From contig NZ_CP035926.1 in NCBI RefSeq assembly GCF_004214815.1, positions 496,001 through 560,000 on the forward strand: 64,000 nt of DNA, written 5' to 3'. The notes below the pieces were generated by a model. The model saw nothing but the letters and a program-made list of their open reading frames with translations. It made no database searches and had not been told where the DNA came from. This document shows positions 7,411-16,748 of the stretch, one piece after another; positions within the stretch are counted from its first letter, which is position 1; every line of letters starts with the position of its first letter. The DNA comes from Aliarcobacter thereius LMG 24486. GTDB taxonomy: Bacteria > Campylobacterota > Campylobacteria > Campylobacterales > Arcobacteraceae. Position numbers and translations under genes: made by a program.

Positions 7411-8754
7411 TTGTATTTAGATGATACAATTATAGCTATTGCTACACCTTTAGGTCTTGGCTCTATAAGTATTATTAGAGTTTCTGGTAAAGAGGCTCTT
7501 AATATTGCAAAAAAAATCTCTAAAAAAGAAGAATTACTTCCTAGATATGCTACTTTATCATATCTTTATGATGAAAAAAATAATCCAATAGATGAAGCTA
7601 TTGTTATATATTTTCCAAATCCAAACTCTTTTACAGGAGAAGATATTGTTGAGTTTCAACTTCACGGTGGAGTTGCTATAACAGATATGATATTTAATCT
7701 AATATTATCTTATGGTGCTAGAATTGCAAATGCTGGAGAGTTTTCAAAAAGAGCTTTTTTAAATGGGAAAATTGATTTAAGTAAAGCAGAAGCTATTTCA
7801 AAAATAATTGAAGCAAAGAGTCAAAATGCTGTAAAACTTCTTGCTAGACAACTTAAAGGCGAACTTAAAGAGTTTGTTGAAGATATTAGAGAAGATCTAC
7901 TTTTTATGCTTGCATATACAGAAGTTTCTATTGATTATGCAGAAGAAGATTTACCCACAGATATTTTTGAAAAGATTGAAGAGAAAATATCAAAAATTGT
8001 AATAAAACTTGAAAATAGTTTGAGTGCAAGTAAAAGAAGAGAAGGGCTTATTGAAGGTTTTAAAATAGCAATTATTGGTAAGCCAAATGTTGGGAAATCT
8101 AGTCTTTTGAATAAACTTTTAAACTATGATAGAGCAATTATTTCAAATATAGCTGGAACTACAAGAGATACGATTGAAGAGAGCATAAAAATAGGATCAC
8201 ATATTATAAAAATTGTTGATACGGCTGGAATTAGAGAAGATACAGATGATTTTATTGAGAAAATTGGTATCGAAAAATCTATCAAAAGTATAGAAGATGC
8301 AAATATTGTTTTAGCTTTATTTGATAATAGTGAAAAACAAAGTAAAGAAGATTTAAAGATACTTGATATTTTGGAAGAGAATAGAGATAAAAAGATAATA
8401 AAAATTTTAAATAAATGTGATTTAGAAAATAGATTTTCTAAAGAACTTTTAAAAGACTTCATCTCTTTAAGTGCTCAAAATAGTATAGATGAATTAAGTC
8501 AAAAGTTAGAAAATATTTTAAACGATTCTATTGGAGAAGATGAGTTAACATTGGTATCCAAAAGACAAATTCAAAGTGTTGAAAATACTTTAGAAAATAT
8601 AAATTCTGCTAAAAACCCACTTCAAAGTGGTGAGCTTGAATTTTTTGCTCATTATATAAATGAAGCTTTACTTGAAATATCAAATATCACAAGACCATAT
8701 GATAATGATCAGATGTTAGATGTAATGTTTGGTGAATTTTGTTTAGGAAAATAG
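7411..8754 (+). CDS. mnmE: tRNA modification GTPase MnmE
   Basis: MnmE with MnmG places the carboxymethylaminomethyl group on the wobble uridine of certain tRNAs. The 447 residues include the N-terminal tetrahydrofolate-binding domain (ATPLGLGSISIIRVSG), a helical domain, the inserted G domain with GKPNVGKS (223-230), DTAG and NKCD, and the C-terminal FCLGK (443-447), whose cysteine is the family hallmark. The start is TTG at 7411, three bases after the jag stop; no better start is nearby. It is the last gene of the cluster and converges on the next gene with one base between stops. Confidence 0.97.
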   Translation: MYLDDTIIAIATPLGLGSISIIRVSGKEALNIAKKISKKEELLPRYATLSYLYDEKNNPIDEAIVIYFPNPNSFTGEDIVEFQLHGGVAITDMIFNLILSYGARIANAGEFSKRAFLNGKIDLSKAEAISKIIEAKSQNAVKLLARQLKGELKEFVEDIREDLLFMLAYTEVSIDYAEEDLPTDIFEKIEEKISKIVIKLENSLSASKRREGLIEGFKIAIIGKPNVGKSSLLNKLLNYDRAIISNIAGTTRDTIEESIKIGSHIIKIVDTAGIREDTDDFIEKIGIEKSIKSIEDANIVLALFDNSEKQSKEDLKILDILEENRDKKIIKILNKCDLENRFSKELLKDFISLSAQNSIDELSQKLENILNDSIGEDELTLVSKRQIQSVENTLENINSAKNPLQSGELEFFAHYINEALLEISNITRPYDNDQMLDVMFGEFCLGK

Positions 8755-8755
8755 A

Positions 8756-9241
8756 CTAAATATCACCAATTTTTATATATTTTACAAGTTTTGCATTTGA
8801 CTTATCAATATCAATCCATGAATCACAATCAAAGTTTATTTGTAATATAGCTCCATTTTCAACTCTTTCTTTGAAACCTAAAAGAGTTACTGCAAGTGCA
8901 GTTAATGATGGATTATGTCCAATTACAAGAAGATTATCAACACTATCATAAGTATAAGTGATAGTTTCTATTAATTCATTTACAAAAGCCATATATAGAA
9001 CTTCATTTAGCATTATAGTTTTTTTATAATTTAAGTTCTCTGCGAAAATATCAGCAGTTTTTCTTGTTCTTATAGCAGGACTAGCAACTATTAAATCTAT
9101 ATTTTGATTTAATGAAGAGAAGTGCTTAGCCATTTTTAATGTATCTTCTAAGCCTTTTTGGCTTAAATCTGTATCATAGTCATAATCTTGTGGATTTTCT
9201 TCTTTTGAACTTGAATGTACTGTAATAAATAGTTTTTTCAT
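8756..9241 (-). CDS. SixA-like histidine phosphatase with altered RHG motif
   Basis: The 161 residues follow the SixA layout: a first strand with the catalytic motif, DYDTDLSQKG, SPAIRTRKTA (Arg58) and VIGHNPSLTAL (His109). SixA proteins remove phosphate from phosphohistidine, for instance on phosphotransfer proteins. In active members the first strand ends in Arg-His-Gly/Ala; here it reads ITVHSSS, so the arginine is replaced by Val8 while His9 remains. Loss of this phosphate-binding arginine should weaken or abolish activity, so it may be a binding protein or have changed substrate. The family call is firm; activity is doubtful. Confidence 0.8.
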   Translation of the reverse strand: MKKLFITVHSSSKEENPQDYDYDTDLSQKGLEDTLKMAKHFSSLNQNIDLIVASPAIRTRKTADIFAENLNYKKTIMLNEVLYMAFVNELIETITYTYDSVDNLLVIGHNPSLTALAVTLLGFKERVENGAILQINFDCDSWIDIDKSNAKLVKYIKIGDI

Positions 9242-9323
9242 TTTTTAAGTTTCTCTTAAATAATATAATTTTTTTAATCATATCTATCTTTTGATTAATC
9301 AACAATAAAGAAAATATTAAAGT

Positions 9324-10535
9324 CTAATTTTTGTATGCTATAACTCTATTTTTTCCATCTTTTTTTGCTTTAAATATAGCTAATTCTATTTTTCTTAATA
9401 TTTCATGACTACTGTTTTCTACTGAAGCTTCAATAATACCTAGACTTATAGTTACTTTTTCTACTTTGTCAAATATCTTACCTTCACAATTGTTTTTTAA
9501 TCTTTTTGCTAAAATATAGCTTTCATTTAGATTTGTGTTTGGCAAGATTATTGCAAATCTATCTCCACCAATTCTGAAAATTTCTACATTATTTGGAAGA
9601 GAATTTTTTGTAAGTATTGATATCTCTTTTAAAATATTATCACCAAAATCGTATGAAAAATCTCTATTTATATCTTTAAAATCATCAATATCAAATATTA
9701 TTAAAGAAAACACCTCTTCTTCAATATTATTTAGATATTTATCTAGTGTTTTAGAAAAATAAACTCTATTGTTTAGTTTTGTTAAGGGATCTATTAAAGA
9801 CTCTTTTTCTAAGTCATTTTTTTGTTTTACTAAAAAGTTAAATTTTCTTAATAAAATATTAGAGATTATAAATGCTAAAATTATTGCAAGTATTATAAAA
9901 ATAAGAGCAATAACTAAAGTAATATAAATATTTTCTTCATAGATTGAACTATCTTGAATATCTTTAATTCTTGATTGTCTTTCTATATCACTTATATAAA
10001 AACCACTACCTAAAATATAATTTGTTTCTGGTATTTGTTTTACAAAAGATATTTTATCTTCTAGTCTATTTGTTTTTGGATTTAGCCAAAGATATTCCAA
10101 AAATCTATCTTTTTGATAATCTGTTGTAATTTGTTTTATTACTTTATTGTAGTTTTCATCTTCAAATATAAAAAGATTTTCACCTTCTAAATGTGTTAAA
10201 AAAGAGTGAATAATTACATTACCGTTTGTATCAAAAATAAAATAGTAGTCATTTGTTTTGTTATTAAGTGATTTTAAAAGATTTAAAAAAGTTTTATTAT
10301 GTTGTTCTTTTTTTGCTGTTAAGAATATCTGATTTTTATAAATCTGAACTGCTAAATTTACATTTGTTTTAACTTGAGCTTTTTCTCTTTCTATAAGAGA
10401 TTCTTTGTATGCTAATTGGCTATTCTCAATATATATTTTGTATCCAGAGATAATAATATAAAAAATCCCAGCAACTATTAGAGGTAAAATTGTAAGAGGA
10501 GCATATCTTATAAAAAATATAATATTTCTTTCCAT
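9324..10535 (-). CDS. Membrane GGDEF-family protein with Cache-like sensor and GGDRF site
   Basis: The 403-residue protein has a membrane helix at about 10-30, a periplasmic sensor (30-205) with a Cache_2-like pattern (IFDTNGNVIIHS, then IPETNYILGSGFYISDIE), a second helix (about 205-228), and a GGDEF domain opening DPLTKLNNRVYF. GGDEF enzymes make cyclic di-GMP. The signature at 323-327 reads GGDRF, with arginine for the usual glutamate, a residue that helps bind metal, so catalysis may be reduced or lost. It probably senses a small periplasmic ligand; the ligand cannot be told from sequence. Confidence 0.85.
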   Translation of the reverse strand: MERNIIFFIRYAPLTILPLIVAGIFYIIISGYKIYIENSQLAYKESLIEREKAQVKTNVNLAVQIYKNQIFLTAKKEQHNKTFLNLLKSLNNKTNDYYFIFDTNGNVIIHSFLTHLEGENLFIFEDENYNKVIKQITTDYQKDRFLEYLWLNPKTNRLEDKISFVKQIPETNYILGSGFYISDIERQSRIKDIQDSSIYEENIYITLVIALIFIILAIILAFIISNILLRKFNFLVKQKNDLEKESLIDPLTKLNNRVYFSKTLDKYLNNIEEEVFSLIIFDIDDFKDINRDFSYDFGDNILKEISILTKNSLPNNVEIFRIGGDRFAIILPNTNLNESYILAKRLKNNCEGKIFDKVEKVTISLGIIEASVENSSHEILRKIELAIFKAKKDGKNRVIAYKN

Positions 10536-10674
10536 ATTAAGCCTAAAATCCTATTTTGTATCTAAACTTGATTGTACAGTTTTTTATATAAATATTTGTT
10601 TTTAAATAATTAAAAAATCATAAAGAACTATTAATCAATTTTTGTTAAAATCACTAAAAAAATTAGGAGATGAA

Positions 10675-11520
10675 ATGGAACAGATAAAAACAGTCTTTTT
10701 TCTTACACTTCTTACAGTTCTTTTTGTGTTTATTGGATTTAGCTTTGGTGGAACAAATGGAATGCTAATAGCATTTTTAATAGCTTTAGCAATGAATCTT
10801 TATGCTTATTATTTTTCAGATAAACATGTATTAAAAAGGTTTAATGCAATACAGATTGAAGATTCAAGGCACCCTGTTTATAAAATTACTAAAAAGCTTG
10901 TTCAAAAAGCAAATCTTCCTATGCCAAAAGTTTATATAATAGAAGATAATATCCCAAATGCTTTTGCAACTGGAAGAAATTATGAGAATTCGGCAATTGC
11001 AGTTACTATTGGACTTTATGACTTATTAAATGAAGATGAACTAGAAGGTGTAATTGCTCATGAATTATCTCATATAAAACATCATGATATTTTAATAGGA
11101 ACTATCGCAGCAGTTTTTGCAGGAGCTATTGCTATGATTGCAAATATGATGCAATTTAGTTCAATGACTGGAAATAATAGGCAAAATCAAAATCCAATTA
11201 TTATGATAATTATGGCTATTTTACTTCCTCTTGCTGCTTCTATTATACAAATGAGTGTAAGTAGAAGTAGGGAGTTTATGGCAGATGAAGGGGCTGCTAG
11301 GATGACAAAAAATCTAAGTGGACTTCAAAATGCATTAAGAAAATTAGAAAACTATGCTTCAAGAGGAGTTGTTCTAAATAATGCCAATGAAGAAACAGCT
11401 CATATGTTTATAGTAAATCCATTTAGTGGAGTTAAATCAAATTTTGCTAATCTATTTAGAACGCACCCAAAAACAGCTGATAGAATAGCTAGACTAGAAA
11501 GTTTAAAAAGAGAAATTTAA
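10675..11520 (+). CDS. htpX: Membrane zinc metalloprotease HtpX
   Basis: HtpX is an inner-membrane M48 protease that degrades damaged membrane proteins. The protein (281 residues) has two N-terminal membrane helices, then [15 protein letters not shown], the zinc motif HELSH (129-133), a second hydrophobic pair, and [11 protein letters not shown] supplying the third zinc ligand. I chose ATG 10675, preceded by AGGAG at 10665-10669. The frame also opens from a TTG at 10642, but that would add eleven charged residues before the first membrane helix and has no ribosome site. Confidence 0.95.
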   Translation: MEQIKTVFFLTLLTVLFVFIGFSFGGTNGMLIAFLIALAMNLYAYYFSDKHVLKRFNAIQIEDSRHPVYKITKKLVQKANLPMPKVYIIEDNIPNAFATGRNYENSAIAVTIGLYDLLNEDELEGVIAHELSHIKHHDILIGTIAAVFAGAIAMIANMMQFSSMTGNNRQNQNPIIMIIMAILLPLAASIIQMSVSRSREFMADEGAARMTKNLSGLQNALRKLENYASRGVVLNNANEETAHMFIVNPFSGVKSNFANLFRTHPKTADRIARLESLKREI

Positions 11521-11525
11521 AATTC

Positions 11526-12596
11526 TTAGCTTAATGCCCACTCAAAAAAAGAAAATATCTCTATTTTTATAGAGCTATTTTTGATTTTTCCACTATTTGA
11601 GATAGTTACAATTTCTAGCTCTTTTATATTAAATTCTTGACAAGTTTTTATCACTTTTTTCATGAGATTTTGTGTTGTAGCCTCATTGAAAAATGGAATA
11701 ACTAAAATAGCCGTTGATATTTCAGGTATATAAAAATCAATAAAATCTATATAATAAATTGTTTTAAATCTATCATTTAATTCTAAAAAAATCATATTTG
11801 AAAACTCTTGTTTAAATCTTTTTTGGAAAGAGAAAGAACTTTGCAATGCATGATTATAAGAGTAAATCTTTTTTGAAGAGTTTTTTTGATTAAACTTTTC
11901 TACAAAAAAGAATATGTTTTGCTCTTCAAAGTTTTTGCAAAGCTCATAAAATCTATCTTTGGATATTTTTATTTTAGATTTTAAACTATTAAATAGTTGA
12001 AATATTGATTTTTTCTCATCAATATTTTCTAGAAGAAGTTTAAAAGCCATAAATTCTGTATTATCTTTTAATTCTTGTTTTATAATTTCTTGAACTCTTT
12101 GAACTCTTTTATTCTCTTCTAAAAAGATAGTTTCTGCAAAATTCCCAAATTTTAGAAAGCTATTAAAACTAGAAGTTATATTTAATTGTTTATTATCAAA
12201 AAGTAAATACTCTTCAAAATCTAAATTTCCTAAATAAATTTTAGAAAATCCTTCAATATTTATATCTTTATGAGATGAAATTACAATATTTTCACAATTT
12301 AATGGAAAATATTTATAAGGAAAATTATCTAAAACTAAAATAGATATATTATGTTTGTCTATAAAATCTTGTAAATGTGCTAATTCATCTTCAATATCTA
12401 TATTTCTAAGATCAGAAAAATCAATATACAAAAGCTCTTTTTTCTCAAAATTTGATATGAAATCCATAATAAGATAGCTTTTTCCTACTTTATATGCACC
12501 TATTATTAAAGTTTTTTTATTTTCAATTTTCTTTTTTCGTTCTAGAAAATTTATCTTTACAAAATTTTGCTCATAGTTTTCACTTAGAAGTTTCAT
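11526..12596 (-). CDS. P-loop ATPase of unknown function
   Basis: A 356-residue protein with a Walker A motif IIGAYKVGKSYL (about residues 31-42) and a Walker B-like strand ISILVLDNF (near 95). The later part is helix-rich, with a C-terminal segment IPEISTAILVIPFF that resembles the nuclease-like tail of DUF4143-type ATPases. It is the last gene of the leftward operon, overlapping the pdxA stop by four bases (ATGA). A homologous gene sits beside pdxA/pdxJ in other Campylobacterota, from memory. Function is unknown; a link to B6 synthesis is only by position. Confidence 0.7.
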   Translation of the reverse strand: MKLLSENYEQNFVKINFLERKKKIENKKTLIIGAYKVGKSYLIMDFISNFEKKELLYIDFSDLRNIDIEDELAHLQDFIDKHNISILVLDNFPYKYFPLNCENIVISSHKDINIEGFSKIYLGNLDFEEYLLFDNKQLNITSSFNSFLKFGNFAETIFLEENKRVQRVQEIIKQELKDNTEFMAFKLLLENIDEKKSIFQLFNSLKSKIKISKDRFYELCKNFEEQNIFFFVEKFNQKNSSKKIYSYNHALQSSFSFQKRFKQEFSNMIFLELNDRFKTIYYIDFIDFYIPEISTAILVIPFFNEATTQNLMKKVIKTCQEFNIKELEIVTISNSGKIKNSSIKIEIFSFFEWALS

Positions 12597-13525
12597 CGGT
12601 TTTTACTTAAGCTAATAGCTTCTTTTACTGCATTTATATAGCTTGTCTTATTTGGTTGTTTATTCTTGTAAGCTATATCAAAAGCAGTTCCGTGATCAAC
12701 ACTTGTTCTAATTATAGGAAGATTTAAACTTACATTTATGCTTTCATCAAAATATAGAGCTTTTAATGGTATTAAACCTTGATCATGATACATAGCTATA
12801 AAATATTTATAGTTTTTTCTTGAATTAGGACTAAAAGCAGTATCAGGAACTAAGGGATTAGAAAAAATATCTTTTTCTAAAATAGAGTTAGCTTTTTTTA
12901 TTGCTTTTACTATCTTTTTCTCATCATTACCTAAAACACCACCATCTCCAGCATGTGGATTTAGAGCTAATACAGCTACTTTTGAAGCATTGGTACAAGA
13001 GTGAAAATCCAAGAAAAATTTTGTAAGTTTTTTTGTACTTATATTTTTTACAATATCTTTCAATGCAATATGTTCAGTAAATAAAGCTACATACATTTTA
13101 GAACAACCAAGCATCATAATTGCATCTTTTTTAAATATATCTCTTAAAACTTCTGTATGACCTTTATAAGATATCTTAGCTTTGTTCCATGATTCTTTGT
13201 TTATAGGAAGTGTACAAATAGCATCTACTTCTTTCTTTTTTGCTAAATTTATAGCATCAATAAATGAGTGAAACGAGTATAAACCTGCATTTTTTGAAAC
13301 TTTTGAAGGAGTTATTTCAAAATATCCTTTAGTTTCAAAAATAGAGAAATCTTTTGGAATTTTAATTTTTAAAAGTTTTGAAGCTTTCTCTAATAAATTT
13401 TTATTTATGCAATAAATTGGAGAACAAATTTTCTTAATTTCATTATGTGAATTTAGAGCAATTTCTAATCCAATTCCATTTAAATCGCCAATACTAATAG
13501 CAATTTTAGGAATATTTTTACTCAT
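12593..13525 (-). CDS. pdxA: 4-hydroxythreonine-4-phosphate dehydrogenase
   Basis: PdxA oxidises 4-phosphohydroxy-threonine; the product condenses with deoxyxylulose phosphate in the PdxJ step to make pyridoxine phosphate. The 310 residues include IAISIGDLNGIGLEIAL at the N terminus, KESW and GHTEVL, LNPHAGDGGVLG (metal-binding histidine), FSPNSRKNYKYFIAMYHDQGLIPLK and RTSVDHGTAFDIA, all diagnostic. It overlaps the end of pdxJ by eight bases and the following ATPase gene by four, so it is tightly coupled in the operon. Confidence 0.96.
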   Translation of the reverse strand: MSKNIPKIAISIGDLNGIGLEIALNSHNEIKKICSPIYCINKNLLEKASKLLKIKIPKDFSIFETKGYFEITPSKVSKNAGLYSFHSFIDAINLAKKKEVDAICTLPINKESWNKAKISYKGHTEVLRDIFKKDAIMMLGCSKMYVALFTEHIALKDIVKNISTKKLTKFFLDFHSCTNASKVAVLALNPHAGDGGVLGNDEKKIVKAIKKANSILEKDIFSNPLVPDTAFSPNSRKNYKYFIAMYHDQGLIPLKALYFDESINVSLNLPIIRTSVDHGTAFDIAYKNKQPNKTSYINAVKEAISLSKNR

Positions 13526-14300
13526 TTATTAAGCTTTTCATCTCTTTTATAGCATTTTCTAGACCTGTAAAAACAGATCTTGCAATAATACTTTGCCCAA
13601 TATTTAACTCTATAATATCTTTAATTTCACAGATATTTTTAACATTTTGATAGTTTAATCCATGACCAGCTGCAACTTTTATACCTAAATTAGAAGCAAA
13701 ATTTGAAGATGCTTTTATATCTTCTAAACTTTTATCAAGCATAGATTTTAGTTCTTCTTTACTAAGTTCAAGTTCTTTTATTGAGTGTTGAGTATTTCTT
13801 AGGTTTGAGTAGAGCATTGCATAAATATTTGCATAAGTTCCTGTATGAAGCTCCACAAAATCTGTTTCTAACATATTTGATAACTCTATTGCTTTATGTG
13901 AAGGATCAATAAAAAGTGAAACTTCTATATCATTTTCTTTTAATTTTTCTATTGTTTTATTAATTTTATCAAAGTGATTTTCTAAATCAAGTCCACCTTC
14001 TGTTGTAACTTCATCTCTATTTTCTGGAACTAAAGTAACTCTATAAGGTTTTAATGAACAAACAATATCAATAATATCTTCATTTATTGAGCACTCAAGA
14101 TTAACAGGAAGAGCTGATTGTTCTATTATAGCTTTTGCATCAATATCGTGAATATGTCTTCTATCTTCTCTTAAATGAATAGTAATTTGATCTGCACCTG
14201 CAAGTTTACAAATACTTACAGCATCAAGTGGATTTGGATCATTTATTTTTCTAGCTTCTCTCAAAGTTGCTATGTGATCAATATTTACACCAAGTAACAT
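13518..14300 (-). CDS. pdxJ: Pyridoxine 5'-phosphate synthase
   Basis: PdxJ closes the pyridine ring of vitamin B6 from 3-amino-2-oxopropyl phosphate and deoxyxylulose 5-phosphate in the cytoplasm. The 260-residue TIM barrel begins LLGVNIDHIATLREAR and contains GADQITIHLREDRRHI, LECSI, LVPENRDEVTTEGGLD, ELHTGTYA and VAAGHGLNYQN, all typical. The start codon is preceded by a purine-rich AGGAG site. It overlaps pdxA, and together they encode the last steps of the deoxyxylulose-dependent B6 route. Confidence 0.97.
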   Translation of the reverse strand: MLLGVNIDHIATLREARKINDPNPLDAVSICKLAGADQITIHLREDRRHIHDIDAKAIIEQSALPVNLECSINEDIIDIVCSLKPYRVTLVPENRDEVTTEGGLDLENHFDKINKTIEKLKENDIEVSLFIDPSHKAIELSNMLETDFVELHTGTYANIYAMLYSNLRNTQHSIKELELSKEELKSMLDKSLEDIKASSNFASNLGIKVAAGHGLNYQNVKNICEIKDIIELNIGQSIIARSVFTGLENAIKEMKSLINE

Positions 14301-14320
14301 ATTCTTTCTCCTTTTAATTT

Positions 14321-15733
14321 TTAAGATAAATCTTTTAATGTTGCAATATTTGCTGCAAGTTTATTTTGAACTTCTAAGTACTCATCTTCATTATTTGAAT
14401 CAGCAACAATTCCAGCTCCTGCTTGGAAAATAATTTTATCTTTTGTTATAAATGAAGTTCTAATAGTAATTGCACTATCCATATTTCCATCGAAACCAAA
14501 ATATGCAACACTTCCAGAGTAGAAGTTTCTTTTTACTCCTTCAAACTCTGCAATTAATTCCATAGCTCTTATTTTTGGAGCTCCTGTCATTGTTCCAGCT
14601 GTAAATACAGCCATAAAAAGATCAAACATATCATATTTATCATCTAATATAGCTTCTACATCACTTACAATATGCATCACATGGGAATATCTTTCTATTC
14701 GCATAAGATCACTTACTTTTACAGTCCCAGCCCGTGCAACTCTTCCAATATCATTTCTTCCTAAATCTACAAGCATAAGGTGTTCGGCTCTCTCTTTTTT
14801 ATCATTGATTAGCTCATTTTCCATCTCTAAGTCTTTTTCTAAAGTAGAGCCTCTTTTTCTTGTTCCTGCAATTGGTCTTAAAAGAAGATGACCATCGACA
14901 AGTCTTACCATTACTTCAGGACTACTTCCAGCAATAGAAAAATCTTCAAACTCTAGTAAATAAAGATAAGGGCTAGGATTTTTACTTCTTAATGCTCTAT
15001 AAAAACTAAGATGATCTACAATAGCTTTTTGAGTAAATCTATTTGACATTAAAAGTTGAAAAACATCTCCACATAATATCTTTTCTTTAGCTTTTTCTAT
15101 CATAGAAAAAAACTCATCTTTTGAGAATTGGAATTTTCCTTCATCTATGATTTCTGCTTTTTTTAAAGGAGTATAAATATATGGTTTTAAAAGCTCATTC
15201 TCAATATTTTCTATCTCATCTTTTAAGGACTTCATAGAAGTTAAAATTGTAAGTTTAGAAGTTTTATGAGAAAAAGCTAAAATGATTTTTGGTCTAATTA
15301 AATCAAAATCAGGAATATTTAACTCATCTTTTAAAGAGTTCATAGATGGTTTTAACTTTTTTTCAAACTCTTTTGCTATATCATAAGCAACATTTCCAAT
15401 GAAGCCATCAATTAGGCTAATTCCCAACTCTTTTGCTTTATCTTTGTATATCTGTTTATCAAAATTTTTATAATATTTTTTTAAAAACAATAAAGGGTTA
15501 TTATCTACTTTAGTTATCTTATTGTTTTCATCTTTAAAAAAACATTCATTGTTTTTATACCAAATTCTTTCTCTAGCACCAATAATTATATAAGAAAAAT
15601 TTCCATCATTTTTTGAACTTATTGTACTTTCAAATAGAAAGCTAAGCTCTTTTGGATAAAGAACTTTAGCTTTCTCATAAATTGAAACGGGAGTGAATTG
15701 GTCTAAAAAAAGTGTCTTACTAAAGAAATTCAT
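14321..15733 (-). CDS. trpE: Anthranilate synthase component I
   Basis: TrpE converts chorismate to anthranilate using ammonia from the TrpG subunit. The 470 residues have an N-terminal regulatory part (LFESTISSKN resembles the tryptophan-binding LES region) and the chorismate-binding domain: GDVFQLLMSNRF, RPIAGTRKRG, DKKERAEHLMLVDLGRNDIGRV, GTMTGAPKIRAMELI, and GAGIVADSNNEDEYLE at the end. No trpG or other trp gene is in the window, so trpE is separated from its pathway and sits in a mixed operon between a SPOR protein and pdxJ. PabB is the main alternative. Confidence 0.88.
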   Translation of the reverse strand: MNFFSKTLFLDQFTPVSIYEKAKVLYPKELSFLFESTISSKNDGNFSYIIIGARERIWYKNNECFFKDENNKITKVDNNPLLFLKKYYKNFDKQIYKDKAKELGISLIDGFIGNVAYDIAKEFEKKLKPSMNSLKDELNIPDFDLIRPKIILAFSHKTSKLTILTSMKSLKDEIENIENELLKPYIYTPLKKAEIIDEGKFQFSKDEFFSMIEKAKEKILCGDVFQLLMSNRFTQKAIVDHLSFYRALRSKNPSPYLYLLEFEDFSIAGSSPEVMVRLVDGHLLLRPIAGTRKRGSTLEKDLEMENELINDKKERAEHLMLVDLGRNDIGRVARAGTVKVSDLMRIERYSHVMHIVSDVEAILDDKYDMFDLFMAVFTAGTMTGAPKIRAMELIAEFEGVKRNFYSGSVAYFGFDGNMDSAITIRTSFITKDKIIFQAGAGIVADSNNEDEYLEVQNKLAANIATLKDLS

Positions 15734-15741
15734 AGAAATAC

Positions 15742-16716
15742 TTAATTATAAACTATAAATGGATTACCATTTATATTTAGTTTCTCTTTTATAGACGGCA
15801 CTTTTGTATTTGCTTCCGCTCTATCTTTAAATGGACCAATTAGGACTTTATTTAAATTCTTTTCATTTAAAACTTTGTATTCAAAGCCATTTTGTTTTAT
15901 CTTTTGTAAGTAGGCACTATTTGGTTGTTTTGAGAAAGCACCAATTTGAACATAGTAAGCTTTTGCAGTAGAATTTGTAGCTTTTGGTGTTGTTGCTTGA
16001 GTTCCTTGATTGTTCTTACCTTCAACTAAATCTTTTATAGAAGTTTTTGCTTCTACTTTAGTAGGTTTAGTTTCAATAACTTTTGGAGCAGGAACAGGTG
16101 CTTTTTTCTCTTCAACTTTTTTTATTGTATTATTTATAAGTTCATCAGAAATTGTAATTTCAGGCTCTTGTTCCATTACATTAACATTTTCTTCTACTTG
16201 AATAATATCATCTAAACTATTTGTAGTATTAGATTTTTCTAAAGTTTCAGTTGCACTTTTTCTATTTGTTTCATCTAAAATTCTTTTATAATCTTCTTCA
16301 ATATTACTTGAATCATTTTTCTCAATTACTTCATTTGTAGAGTCAGTAAAAGGATCTGCTTTTTTATTGTTATTTGAAAGAAGACCAAAAAGCATAATTG
16401 TAAGAAAAAATAGAACTAATAAAACAGCTCCAAGAAGAATATATTTTTTCTTATTACTGCTTCTGTTTGATCTTTTTTCTAGGATTAGACTATCAAACTC
16501 ATCTTCACTATCTATTTTAATATTATTTTGAAGTCTTTGAATCTCTTCATAACTACTATTTGAATTACTATTATAAGCACTATTTAGATTGTTTGATAGG
16601 TTTAAATTTTGCATGTTTGATTCAGCTTGATTTAGCTCATTTAATTTTCTTTGTAACTCCTCACCTTCTTGTTTAAGTTGTACTTTTTTTAAAAAATCAT
16701 CACCATTTATTTGCAT
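15742..16716 (-). CDS. SPOR-domain cell-envelope protein
   Basis: A 324-residue bitopic protein. A cytoplasmic Asn/Ser/Glu-rich N-terminal part (1-90) is followed by one membrane helix (about 92-113), a long periplasmic low-complexity linker rich in Glu, Lys and Pro, and a C-terminal SPOR domain (about 248-323; AYYVQIGAFSKQPN, then VLIGPFKDRAEA). SPOR domains bind denuded peptidoglycan at division sites, so a role in septation or septal-wall remodelling is likely. In C. jejuni a SPOR gene also lies near lysS-glyA, as I recall. It is eight bases upstream of trpE. Confidence 0.88.
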   Translation of the reverse strand: MQINGDDFLKKVQLKQEGEELQRKLNELNQAESNMQNLNLSNNLNSAYNSNSNSSYEEIQRLQNNIKIDSEDEFDSLILEKRSNRSSNKKKYILLGAVLLVLFFLTIMLFGLLSNNNKKADPFTDSTNEVIEKNDSSNIEEDYKRILDETNRKSATETLEKSNTTNSLDDIIQVEENVNVMEQEPEITISDELINNTIKKVEEKKAPVPAPKVIETKPTKVEAKTSIKDLVEGKNNQGTQATTPKATNSTAKAYYVQIGAFSKQPNSAYLQKIKQNGFEYKVLNEKNLNKVLIGPFKDRAEANTKVPSIKEKLNINGNPFIVYN

Positions 16717-16748
16717 AGTCTATCCTTTTTTTAAGTTTTTATCTTCTT

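Noticed and set aside
10642-10674. Extended htpX N terminus from a TTG at 10642
   Set aside because: There is no ribosome site, and the eleven extra residues are charged and precede the first membrane helix. ATG 10675 has AGGAG at the right distance.
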